This document shows, one piece after another, positions 28,917 to 37,564 of a DNA stretch of 64,000 nt. Position 1 is the first letter of the stretch; each line of letters starts with the position of its first letter. The DNA comes from Bacteroidota bacterium (lineage in GTDB: Bacteria > Bacteroidota > Bacteroidia > AKYH767-A > 2013-40CM-41-45). Under the pieces are notes generated by a model. It made no database searches. It worked only from the letters and a program-made list of their open reading frames with translations, and was not told the DNA's origin. The DNA lies in NCBI GenBank assembly GCA_016711505.1, contig JADJSV010000017.1, forward strand, positions 62,001-126,000, written 5' to 3'. A program made the position numbers and the translations under genes.

Positions 28917-29421
28917 ATCTGCGGGGAAAAATATTGCGCTTAAATATTTCCCGCAGATCTCGCGGAGCTCGCAGATTCTGCGCAGATTTTTTTTAATAAG
29001 AACTTGTTTTGTAACTGAATTTTTTCTGCGTTAAATCGTGAGATCTGGGGGGTGCGCGTTTTCCCGCAGATCTCGCGGAACTCGCAGATCTCTCGCAGAT
29101 TTTTTTTAATAAGAACTTGTTTTGTAACTGAATTTTTTCTGCGTTAAATCTGCGTATCTGTGAGATCTGTGGGGAAAAATATTGCGCTTAAGTTTTTCCC
29201 GCAGATCTCGCGGAACTCGCAGATCTCTCGCAGATTTTTTTAATAAGAACTTGTTTTATAACTGAATTTTTCTGCGTTAAATCTGCGTTATCGGCGAGAT
29301 CTGCGGGAAAAAATAATGCGCTTAAATTTTTTCCCGCAGATCTCGCGGAACTCGCAGATCTCTCGCAGATTATTTTTTTCCTGCGCTAAATCGGCGTGAT
29401 CCGCAAGATCTGCGGGAAATA
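28917..29421. repeat. Tandem array of about four palindromic units (GATCTGCGGGAAA family)
   Basis: Each unit is a long hairpin: a left arm with CTGCGTTAAATCTGCG and GAGATCTGCGGGAAA, a short loop with GCGCTTAA, and a right arm with TTTCCCGCAGATCTCGCGG and CTCGCAGATCTCTCGCAG. Three near-identical 26-nt linkers separate the hairpins, starting TAATAAGAAC and ending AACTGAA, at 28994-29019, 29107-29132 and 29241-29266. Spacings are 113 and 134 bases; the second unit is short by about 20 bases in its left arm. It fills most of the 645-base gap between the kelch gene and the MuiA-like gene. It belongs to the same family as 4672-4769. No ORF inside. Confidence 0.88.
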
Positions 29422-29539
29422 ATTTCTCTCCACTCTTACCAGCAAAATAAAAAATGGCACTGTAGTTGTAATCTGAATTTTTAATGAAGGAAATTTTCCT
29501 TCAACTTACCAAAAATTCAAACTTCTAACACAGCTAAAA

Positions 29540-31210
29540 ATGAAAAATTCATTTCTTTTGGCAGTACTTTGTATTGCCCTTTCCGCAAAAGCGTCGAATG
29601 AAAAAATTGTCAAGTCCGTTGTAAAAAATGTAACTGTCTTCACTCAGGGAGCTCAGGTATTCCGTTCAACTTCTGTTCCACTTTCTCCCGGAGTTACTGA
29701 TCTTGTTTTTCAGGGAATCTCACCACAGATAAAACCAACGAGTGTTCAGGCCGGCGGTAAAGGGGATTTTATAGTAACGGAAGTTCGACACAATATTAAA
29801 TATCCTGAACCGGTTCAACCGGTAGATGAAAGTCTACCGAAAGAGGTTGTAAGAGAAATAAAACTTCTTGAAGATTCGTTAGTCGAAATCGGTTTCAGAA
29901 GAGAAGAACTTACAGACCGCAGGACCGCTTTGCAAATGGAGAAGGATATGATCATGAAAAATAAATTATCGAATGGAGAAGGAAAGAGTGACTCATTACC
30001 AATATTAAAACAAGCGATGGAATTTTTCAGATTAAAATTAAATGACATTAATGCACAACTTAACAAGATCAAAAGAGATGAACAAAAAAATGCAACGGCA
30101 ACGACTCTTGTAAATGCGCGATTGACAGATCTTAGAACGTATAAGAACAGTGAACAACCAAAAAAAGTGTATGAACCGATCCACCAGGTGATCGTAACAG
30201 TAAGTTGTGAAACCGCAGTGAATGCAACAGTAGATGTAAGTTATATGGTTTCAAATGCAGGATGGATTCCATCCTACGATCTGCGTTCAACTACCGCTAC
30301 AGCTCCGGTACAGCTTACATACAAAGCAAATGTTTTCCAGAATTCAGGTGAGGACTGGAAAGATGTGAAACTCAAACTAAGTACTTCAAATCCGAATCGC
30401 AGCAACATCAAACCGGTATTGCCAACCTGGTATGTCAGTTATTATACCGCTAACAGAGAAGTAAAGATCCCTACTGGAGCAAGAGCCGGATCTTCTGAAA
30501 ATTCTACAATGAATGAAATAGCACTTGATGCTGCCAAGAAAGACATGGATCAACTTTCACCTGCTCAATCTGCAGCTCACTACTCTCAACTTGTAGAAAC
30601 AATGGCAAATGTTATTTTTGAAATAAATTTACCTTACAGTATACCATCTGATGGAGCATCTCATGTAGTTTCAATCAAGACAAGCGATTTACCTGCAACA
30701 TACTATCACTATCTGGTTCCAAAAATTGAAAGCGAAGCATTTTTATTGGCGAAAGTTACAGGTTGGGAAAACTTAAATCTCCTTCCGGGATCAGCAAATG
30801 TATTTTATGAAGGTACCTATGTAGGCGAAACTGTTCTGAATCCTGCAGTAATCAATGATACTCTCGATCTCGCTTTCGGAAGAGACAATGACATTACTAT
30901 TACACGAACTAAACTTCCGGGAAAAGAAAGTAATAAACTTCTAGGTAACGATATTACCAAAACTGTTAATTATCAACTTCGATTGAAGAACAACAAATCA
31001 AAAATACTTAACCTTATTATCGAAGATCAGATTCCGATCTCGCAAATTTCAGAAATTAAAATTGAAATGAAAGATAAAGGAACAGCTGATTATAATTCTA
31101 CAACCGGACTTTTGAAATGGAATCTGAATATGAATCCGAAAGATCAAAAGACGCTCACTTTCTCCTATGATGTCACATATAATAAGGACAGACCAATAGG
31201 CATGTATTAG
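29540..31210 (+). CDS. DUF4139 / mucoidy inhibitor MuiA family protein
   Basis: 556 aa. Signal peptide (about 1-18). An N-terminal DUF4140 segment (VKNVTVFTQGAQVFRSTSVPL, about 28-110) precedes a coiled coil (about 115-185, KLLEDSLVEIGFRREEL, LKLNDINAQLNKIKRDEQ). The DUF4139 domain follows to the end (VDVSYMVSNAGWIPSYDLRSTT, YKANVFQNSGEDWKDVKLKLSTSNP, and a final GLLKWNLNMNPKDQKTLTFSYDVTY). Length and layout match the family, whose biochemical role is unclear. Probably periplasmic. Its stop lies 3 bases from the convergent stop of the SpoIIE gene. A small near-palindrome (TGAAGG...CCTTCA) sits at 29485-29503. Confidence 0.92.
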   Translation: MKNSFLLAVLCIALSAKASNEKIVKSVVKNVTVFTQGAQVFRSTSVPLSPGVTDLVFQGISPQIKPTSVQAGGKGDFIVTEVRHNIKYPEPVQPVDESLPKEVVREIKLLEDSLVEIGFRREELTDRRTALQMEKDMIMKNKLSNGEGKSDSLPILKQAMEFFRLKLNDINAQLNKIKRDEQKNATATTLVNARLTDLRTYKNSEQPKKVYEPIHQVIVTVSCETAVNATVDVSYMVSNAGWIPSYDLRSTTATAPVQLTYKANVFQNSGEDWKDVKLKLSTSNPNRSNIKPVLPTWYVSYYTANREVKIPTGARAGSSENSTMNEIALDAAKKDMDQLSPAQSAAHYSQLVETMANVIFEINLPYSIPSDGASHVVSIKTSDLPATYYHYLVPKIESEAFLLAKVTGWENLNLLPGSANVFYEGTYVGETVLNPAVINDTLDLAFGRDNDITITRTKLPGKESNKLLGNDITKTVNYQLRLKNNKSKILNLIIEDQIPISQISEIKIEMKDKGTADYNSTTGLLKWNLNMNPKDQKTLTFSYDVTYNKDRPIGMY

Positions 31211-31213
31211 TCT

Positions 31214-32563
31214 CTAAGATTCAATCCTTATTCCCATAACAAGTATATCATCTATCTGATCACCTTTGGCTTTATACTCGTTATGAAAATTCAGTAAATT
31301 TATTTGTTGTTGCTGCAACGATTTTCCTCTTTGCAGCAGCAACAATTCTTTGAATTTTTTCCGGGTCAGCTTTTTTCCGTTGTCTCCTCCAAACTGATCA
31401 GCATAACCATCACTGGCAAGATAAAGAATATCGCCTTTTTGGATTTCAATTTTGTGTTCTGTAAAAGGAATGCGGTTTTCAGTTAATCCAATTGCTTGCT
31501 TGTCGGGTCGATGTTCAATTAATTCATACACGATTCCTGTACGTGCTATCCACAATGGAATATTGGCACCGGACCAATAAAGTTCACGTGTAGATTTATT
31601 GAAAGAACAGATGCTTGCATCCATTCCATCTTTTACTTCGCCATCGAGCCCGATACTTTCTACTATTAATTCAGCGACCTTATCAAGTATTTTGGCCGGC
31701 GAAGTTATGCCGTATTCTTTTATTGCACGGTTCAAAGCATTGTTACAAACAATATTGATCAAAGCTCCCGGTACTCCGTGACCTGTGCAATCACATACCG
31801 CAAAAAACACCCAGTCACCAACTGTTTCTACCCAATAGAAATCACCTGAAACAATATCTTTGGGCAGATACAAAATAAAATTTTCTCCTATCCTGTTCTG
31901 TATAACATTCGATGAAGGCAATAAAGCCGTCTGTATCCGTTTGGCATAATTTATTGAATCGACTAACTCTCTTTTCTCCCGCTGAATATTGTCTTTTTCT
32001 TTTTTTAATTCATAAGTACGGGTATCGACCTGATTTGACAGATATCTGTCCTGAATTATCCGAAACAAATCATTAAACTTAAATTGTAAACCACTAATAG
32101 AAATATTTATCGGAGATCCGTTTCTTTTATATTCCTGCTCAAGCCATATCCTTTTAAAAAAATTCTTCTGATTTGAAATGTAGCGTTTCGGATTTTTCAC
32201 TTTGATAATAATACAATCTGAAAAAACTACTTTACTGGTATTAACTTCTACTACATCAGACCAGAAAACCATTCCAGCCGAAACCAAACCTGAGTTATCA
32301 AGAATTCCCATACTATTTATTACTAATCCGGGACCTGAATCTGTCAGACGTTTAATACATAAGCCGGCAACCATTCCGGATATGACAGCCAAAATCAGAT
32401 TAATAATAGAACTGTAAATCAATTTTACTATAGAACCTGAATGTTCTGAAATATTATCATATATGTTTATACAGAATTCATATGTCAGATAAAGTGAAAG
32501 GAGCAAAACGAAAGTCAGCAATTTCTTTCTTGACTTAATTACAATATCTTTTTGAGGATTCAT
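31214..32563 (-). CDS. SpoIIE family serine/threonine phosphatase, membrane-bound
   Basis: 449 aa. Two transmembrane spans (about 14-33 and 45-70) are followed by a cytoplasmic linker, a coiled coil (about 175-205, YELKKEKDNIQREKRELVDSI) and the PP2C-like SpoIIE domain (about 235-447). Metal-site and fold motifs are complete: SGDFYW, AVCDCTGHGVPGAL, KDGMDASIC, LASDGYADQFGG and QIDDILVMG. The NYAKRIQTALLP lead-in is typical of Bacteroidota members. It probably dephosphorylates an anti-anti-sigma or similar regulator; no such partner is adjacent. The N-terminal spans lack a recognisable sensor domain. Confidence 0.93.
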   Translation of the reverse strand: MNPQKDIVIKSRKKLLTFVLLLSLYLTYEFCINIYDNISEHSGSIVKLIYSSIINLILAVISGMVAGLCIKRLTDSGPGLVINSMGILDNSGLVSAGMVFWSDVVEVNTSKVVFSDCIIIKVKNPKRYISNQKNFFKRIWLEQEYKRNGSPINISISGLQFKFNDLFRIIQDRYLSNQVDTRTYELKKEKDNIQREKRELVDSINYAKRIQTALLPSSNVIQNRIGENFILYLPKDIVSGDFYWVETVGDWVFFAVCDCTGHGVPGALINIVCNNALNRAIKEYGITSPAKILDKVAELIVESIGLDGEVKDGMDASICSFNKSTRELYWSGANIPLWIARTGIVYELIEHRPDKQAIGLTENRIPFTEHKIEIQKGDILYLASDGYADQFGGDNGKKLTRKKFKELLLLQRGKSLQQQQINLLNFHNEYKAKGDQIDDILVMGIRIES

Positions 32564-32716
32564 CTTTTAATAAAATCGATTTGCTTAAACCAATTAAATA
32601 AACATTGGACAATGCGAATATAACAGAAATGATCAACTATAAAATTTAATAAAAATCAAAGGTTTTTAACTTTCACCAAGCAATTTCAGTCGTCCGCCAT
32701 TTAGTTCATTGTCAAG

Positions 32717-32747
32717 TTTTTAATTCGGTCTTAAAGGAATAAATTTG
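32717..32747 (+). promoter_or_regulatory. Candidate promoter of the CotH-protein gene
   Basis: TAAATTTG at 32740-32747 matches the -7 box; TTTT at 32717-32720 is 19 bases upstream in the -33 position (consensus TTTG). The ATG is 44 bases downstream. Confidence 0.4.
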
Positions 32748-32791
32748 CCCCTCGACAAATAAAAAAAGCATAGTCATTATGCTCTATTTCC

Positions 32792-35700
32792 ATGTACACA
32801 CACCGTTTGAAACTGGCATTTTGTTGCCTGATTGCACTTTTTTCCAATTTACCATTGATAAATGGTCAGATAGTCATTAATGAAATCTGCCCTTCAAATG
32901 TTACTACAATTCAAAATTCTGACGGTAAATATTCCGACTGGATCGAATTGTTCAATAATGGCGGTACTCCTTTTGACCTCGCTGGTTATGGATTAACAGA
33001 TGATTTAAATTCACCTTATCAGTTTAAATTCATATCACATGAACTTGCTGCCGGAAATAGTATTCTGATTTTTGCTTCTGATTCAAACAGCAATGCTGTT
33101 GTTGATCATTATGAAATGGCTGTAGATGCACATTCAGATTGGAAATATGTTTTAGGCAGTACAGCAATTGATACCAATTGGAGAAATCTCGATTATGATG
33201 ACATAACATGGTCAACGGGAAATGGCGGGTTTGGATTTGGCGATTTTGATGATGGAACTATGATTCCACCCACAGCATCCGTTTTTATGCGGAAGAGTTT
33301 CATTGCTGACACTTCTGAAATTTTGAACGCTATCTTTTTTATGGATTATGATGATGGCTTTGTTGCATACCTGAATGGAGTTGAGATTGCCAGAGCAAAT
33401 ATGGCCGGTACCGGATCACGTCCTCAATGGAATGCACTTGCTAAAAGTGCTCATGAAGCTCAAATGTATCTTGGACTGCCCGCTGACTCCTTTTATCTGA
33501 ATCCTGCATTTATCAAATCAATATTGATTCATGGTACAAATGTTCTCACAGTTGAAACACATGATGCATTTGCAATTCAAACTGATCTTTCATCAAATCC
33601 ATATTTGATTTTTGGAATTAAGAATCCGGTTTCTATCTACTCCCCTACTCCTGCATGGTTTCAATCAACACCATCCTCATATTACAATGCTAAATTTAAA
33701 CTAGGTAAAACCGGAGAAACAATTTATCTCTTCGATCCTTCAGGAAATATTGTGGATCAGATCACTTATCCGGAATTACGAAACGATAATTCTTATGGCA
33801 GAATTCCTGATGGCAGTTCAACTCTCTGTTATATGGATGCTCCTACACCTGCAGAAGAAAACAATTCTTCGGTATGTTATTCCGGATATGCTTCTGCTCC
33901 GGTCTTTACATTAGCATCCGGATATTATTCGTCGGCACAAAACTTAAATCTGATTACAGGACAGACCGGTGCAACAATTAAATATACAACTAACGGTGAC
34001 GAACCGGCATCATCAAGTCTTACATATTCCCTGCCGATCAATGTCTCATCGACTACTTCAATTCGTGCAACTGTTTTTGCTCCCGGATTATTACCCAGCA
34101 ATACGATCACAAATACATACATCATTGGCCAGGATTTTCATCTCCCTGCATTTTGTATTACAACTGACTCTTTGAATTTGTGGGATTATAATTCAGGAAT
34201 TTATGTGCTTGGACCGAATGCGGATACAGTTTCTCCATATTTCGGCGCGAACTTCTGGCAAAACTGGCAGAAGCCGGCAAGCATTGAATATTTTGACAAG
34301 TCAAAAAATAAAATTTTCTCTACAAATGCTGAAATTGAAATCTATGGAAATTACTCGCGCTATAAACCGCAGAAAAGTTTCGAAATAAAACTCAGTGACC
34401 GTTATGGCACAAGTGAATTAGTCTACCCATTCCTTTCTGACAAACCTTATGTTACGGAATTCGACCGCTTTGTTCTACGGAATGCCGGTACTGACTGGAA
34501 TGTAGTCCACTTCAGAGATGCTTTGATGCAACGGTTGATGAAAAACACATATAGTGGATATGTTGGAGCCGAGCCTGTTGTTATGTTTTTAAATGGTGAG
34601 TTCTGGGGAATCTATCAGTTCAATGAAAAGCATAATCAAAATTGGGTAAAATCTAATTTTGGTTTTGAAGAAGATGAAATTAATTATCTTGAAATAGAAG
34701 GTCAGAATATTATATTAAATGAAGGTAGCGATGATTCTTTTATCGATATGTATAACTATGCAACATCTACTTCTCCGGTATCAAACGATTTTTATGATGA
34801 AATGGATGAAGAACTTGATCTGAAAAATTTTGCCGACTATTTTATTGCAGAAACATATTATAACAATGGTGACTGGCTGGGAGAATGGACAAACAACATC
34901 AAGCTCTGGAAACCTAAAATCGAAGGTGGAAAATGGAAATACATGTTGATCGATACAGATTATGGCTTTGGACTTAAGGGATCTGTTAACGATAATCGAC
35001 TGCAAATGGCTCGCTATCCAACTTCTCCCGCTCCGAATCACAATTCAGAGATCTTTGATGCCCTTCTTGACAATCCGGTTTTTAAAAATTATTTCATTAA
35101 CAGATATGCTGATCTGATGAATACAGTATATCTTCCTGCAAACGTAGAAAACGTAATGAAACAATTCAAAGATTCTATGGCTTTTGATATGGTTGCACAT
35201 TTTGCAAAATGGGGAAGTGATACAACAGCCTGGAATGGACGAATTGAAAACATGATGAATTTTGCAATTCAGCGTCCTGCCATCACAAGAAATTTTATCA
35301 GAGATGAATTCAATCTTACTTCTGATGTATTGTTAACGATCAATACACTTCCTGTCGGTTCTGGAAGAATTGAAATCAGTACTGTTACACCTTCTGTTTA
35401 TCCCTGGTCAGGAATATATTTCAATGGAAATCCTGTTACGATTACAGCGATACCAAATCCGGGATTTACATTCGACCATTGGACATCAGGTGCTATTCCT
35501 GCAGGTAATAACAATCAAAGAGTCACATATAATTTTACTTCAGACGATAATATTGTAGCATATTTTACAGGAAGTCCTGCTCCCGCAGATCTTACAATAA
35601 GTGAAATAAATTACAATTCATCACCTGAAATTGATGCAGACGACTGGATTGAATTACATAATTACGGAACTTCTTCTCTGGATATTTCAGGATGGAAGGT

Positions 35701-36793
35701 TGCTGATGACCAGGAGAATCACAAATATGTTTTTCCTTCAGGAACGGTTCTTTCTCCCGGCGGTTATCTGGTAATTCCTGAAAATACACATGAGTTCCGC
35801 GAAGCTTATCCTGATGTAACAAACCTCATAGGTGAACTCGGATACAATTTAAGCAATAGCGGAGAAGAGATCAGGATTTATGATTATAAGGATTCTATTT
35901 TTGTGGTGATCAATTACAATGATCAATCGCCCTGGCCTGCAGAAGCAGATGGATTGGGATACACATGTGAATTGCTTGATCCGTTTGGCGATATAAATAA
36001 TGGTAACAACTGGTATAAAGGATGTTTTGGAGGCTCACCCGGAGCGGAATTTACTTCGAATCTTATGACTGAAATTTTAATTTCCGGAGATTCGGTTCTT
36101 TGTATTGGAAGTACGTTGCAATTAAATGCAACAGATTTTTCTGAATATATTTATCAGTGGAAACAAGATCAGAATATTATTCCGGGAGCAAATGCAGAAC
36201 TTTATATTACATCACAACCGGGCGACTATTCAGTAGAAGTATCTGTTGATGGATGCTCTGCAAGTTCATTGATAAGACATGTTTCCGAAAAACCTTTTGC
36301 AACAATAAGTGAGGTAAATTCAGCAAGCCGCTGTGGTACAGGTAGTGTTATGTTATCAGTCGCATCAAACGATTCTGTTTCATGGCTTAGTTCTCCTCGT
36401 GGAAATATTCTCGCAACAGGAAATGTGTTTGTTACACCAGATCTAAGTCAGACGACAGCATATTTTGTTCAGGCGGGAATCAGCTGTAAAAGCACGCCTT
36501 TGGAAGTTACAGCAACTATTTTATCTGAACCATGCGATCAGCTGGTCTCTATTTTCCCGAATCCTTCAGCAGGAACCGGGATTACATTCTCTTCTCAGGA
36601 ATTGCTGGAGGGACCTGCTGACCTGACTATTTCCAATGTTGAAGGAAAAATAGTTTTCGTCAAATCCATTATAATATCTAATGATGGAAGTTCTACGATC
36701 GATCTTTCAATGCTTGCGGAAGGGATTTATTTCGTTTCTATCAATCAAAACGAAACAACCCTGAATGCAAAGTATGTGAGCTTGCGGCTGTAA
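32792..36793 (+). CDS. CotH kinase family protein with lamin-tail domains and T9SS sorting domain
   Basis: 1333 aa. Domains in order: signal peptide (about 1-25); lamin-tail domain (about 27-95, IVINEICPSN...YSDWIELFNNGG), interrupted by a jelly-roll-like insert (about 110-250, FMDYDDGFVAYLNGVEIAR), resuming near 300; chitobiase/hexosaminidase C-terminal-like domain (about 370-445, TIKYTTNGDEPA); CotH kinase domain (about 450-840), with NYSRYKPQKSFEIKL, RFVLRNAGTDW, GIYQFNEKHN and KYMLIDTDYGFGL; a second lamin-tail domain (about 935-1030, ISEINYNSSPEIDADDWIELHN); an Ig-like stretch; and a sorting domain (about 1255-1333, SIFPNPSAG ... LAEGIYFVSIN). CotH domains phosphorylate proteins in spore coats; a surface-protein kinase role is possible but unproven. 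Confidence 0.92.
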   Translation: MYTHRLKLAFCCLIALFSNLPLINGQIVINEICPSNVTTIQNSDGKYSDWIELFNNGGTPFDLAGYGLTDDLNSPYQFKFISHELAAGNSILIFASDSNSNAVVDHYEMAVDAHSDWKYVLGSTAIDTNWRNLDYDDITWSTGNGGFGFGDFDDGTMIPPTASVFMRKSFIADTSEILNAIFFMDYDDGFVAYLNGVEIARANMAGTGSRPQWNALAKSAHEAQMYLGLPADSFYLNPAFIKSILIHGTNVLTVETHDAFAIQTDLSSNPYLIFGIKNPVSIYSPTPAWFQSTPSSYYNAKFKLGKTGETIYLFDPSGNIVDQITYPELRNDNSYGRIPDGSSTLCYMDAPTPAEENNSSVCYSGYASAPVFTLASGYYSSAQNLNLITGQTGATIKYTTNGDEPASSSLTYSLPINVSSTTSIRATVFAPGLLPSNTITNTYIIGQDFHLPAFCITTDSLNLWDYNSGIYVLGPNADTVSPYFGANFWQNWQKPASIEYFDKSKNKIFSTNAEIEIYGNYSRYKPQKSFEIKLSDRYGTSELVYPFLSDKPYVTEFDRFVLRNAGTDWNVVHFRDALMQRLMKNTYSGYVGAEPVVMFLNGEFWGIYQFNEKHNQNWVKSNFGFEEDEINYLEIEGQNIILNEGSDDSFIDMYNYATSTSPVSNDFYDEMDEELDLKNFADYFIAETYYNNGDWLGEWTNNIKLWKPKIEGGKWKYMLIDTDYGFGLKGSVNDNRLQMARYPTSPAPNHNSEIFDALLDNPVFKNYFINRYADLMNTVYLPANVENVMKQFKDSMAFDMVAHFAKWGSDTTAWNGRIENMMNFAIQRPAITRNFIRDEFNLTSDVLLTINTLPVGSGRIEISTVTPSVYPWSGIYFNGNPVTITAIPNPGFTFDHWTSGAIPAGNNNQRVTYNFTSDDNIVAYFTGSPAPADLTISEINYNSSPEIDADDWIELHNYGTSSLDISGWKVADDQENHKYVFPSGTVLSPGGYLVIPENTHEFREAYPDVTNLIGELGYNLSNSGEEIRIYDYKDSIFVVINYNDQSPWPAEADGLGYTCELLDPFGDINNGNNWYKGCFGGSPGAEFTSNLMTEILISGDSVLCIGSTLQLNATDFSEYIYQWKQDQNIIPGANAELYITSQPGDYSVEVSVDGCSASSLIRHVSEKPFATISEVNSASRCGTGSVMLSVASNDSVSWLSSPRGNILATGNVFVTPDLSQTTAYFVQAGISCKSTPLEVTATILSEPCDQLVSIFPNPSAGTGITFSSQELLEGPADLTISNVEGKIVFVKSIIISNDGSSTIDLSMLAEGIYFVSINQNETTLNAKYVSLRL

Positions 36794-36862
36794 TTTTGAT
36801 TGAGGCTGAAATAGGGTTATATAAGTAATTTCATGAGGTATTACAGGATAAAATTGTTTCAT

Positions 36863-36870
36863 TATCTTTG
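36863..36870 (+). promoter_or_regulatory. Candidate -7 box (TATCTTTG) of the HGQPGH lipoprotein gene
   Basis: Exact TAnnTTTG match 60 bases before the ATG at 36931. A TTG inside this box (36868) opens the same frame, which is a reason not to take that TTG as the start codon. No clear -33 element. Confidence 0.4.
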
Positions 36871-36930
36871 AGGGACCAATTCAAAATAGGCAATTTCTAT
36901 TCATTCCTTACTCCAAAAAAAATCAACCCA

Positions 36931-37485
36931 ATGAAAAAACTAATAGTTATTGCCGGTGCAATCGGAATTGTCATATTTCAAAGTTGCGGAAGCGATAAAA
37001 AAACAGAATCAGAATCAGAAACTGTAGCCACTGAACAACCTACTGTTCAATCTGAAGTTGCAACTACAGATAGCACACAAATGCAAACTCCCGGGCAACC
37101 TCTTGAAATAAATTCAACGCAACCTGCTATTAGTTCTGCTCCGGTAACAACTCCGACAACAGCCGCTCCAGCTGCAACTGCAACTGCAGCAGGAATGAAT
37201 CCGGCTCATGGTCAACCGGGACATCGTTGCGACATTGCCGTTGGTGCTCCATTGAGTTCTCCTGCAAATAAACAAACGACAGCAACTCCTTCAATTACTC
37301 CAACAACTCCAACGATAAATAGTACAAGTCCGACGATTACTCCAAGTTCATCTTCACCTCAGATCCAGACTACTCCGGTAGTTAGTCCTGCAGCTGCCGG
37401 TCCAACACCTGCCGGAATGAATCCTCCTCATGGACAACCGGGACATGACTGTTCTGTTGCAGTAGGAGCTCCCCTAAAAAAATAA
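36931..37485 (+). CDS. Low-complexity lipoprotein with two GMNP.HGQPGH.C motifs
   Basis: 184 aa from the ATG at 36931, which starts a lipoprotein signal (MKKLIVIAGAIGIVIFQSC; lipobox FQSC, Cys19). Most of the protein is a Thr/Ser/Pro/Ala-rich tether. It carries two copies of a motif of about 22 residues: GMNPAHGQPGHRCDIAVGAPL (about 88-108) and GMNPPHGQPGHDCSVAVGAPL at the C-terminus. This motif is, from recollection, widespread in small uncharacterised Bacteroidota proteins; its His/Cys content (HGQPGHxC) suggests metal or heme-related binding, but nothing proves it. Convergent with the SBBP gene across a very long terminator hairpin. Confidence 0.78.
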   Translation: MKKLIVIAGAIGIVIFQSCGSDKKTESESETVATEQPTVQSEVATTDSTQMQTPGQPLEINSTQPAISSAPVTTPTTAAPAATATAAGMNPAHGQPGHRCDIAVGAPLSSPANKQTTATPSITPTTPTINSTSPTITPSSSSPQIQTTPVVSPAAAGPTPAGMNPPHGQPGHDCSVAVGAPLKK

Positions 37486-37564
37486 AATATAATTTTTGCA
37501 ATAATTTTTGCACGGCCCTTAAGGGCCGTGCAAAATTATTGCAAAAATTATATTTTATTTTTTT
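37477..37564. terminator. Very long bidirectional terminator hairpin
   Basis: Arms of about 40 nt around TTAA at 37519-37522, with core GCACGGCCC / GGGCCGTGC and outer AT-rich part (ATAATTTTTGCAATAA / its complement). Only one base is bulged (five against four A/T). It overlaps the stop codons of both convergent genes (37485 and 37555). Confidence 0.88.

Noticed and set aside
28917..29421. Possible CRISPR array
   Set aside because: Repeats are long palindromes of unequal length, the linkers are nearly identical instead of unique, and no cas gene is in the window.
36868..36930. Upstream TTG start for the HGQPGH lipoprotein
   Set aside because: The TTG lies in a probable -7 promoter box, and the ATG at 36931 starts a good lipoprotein signal.
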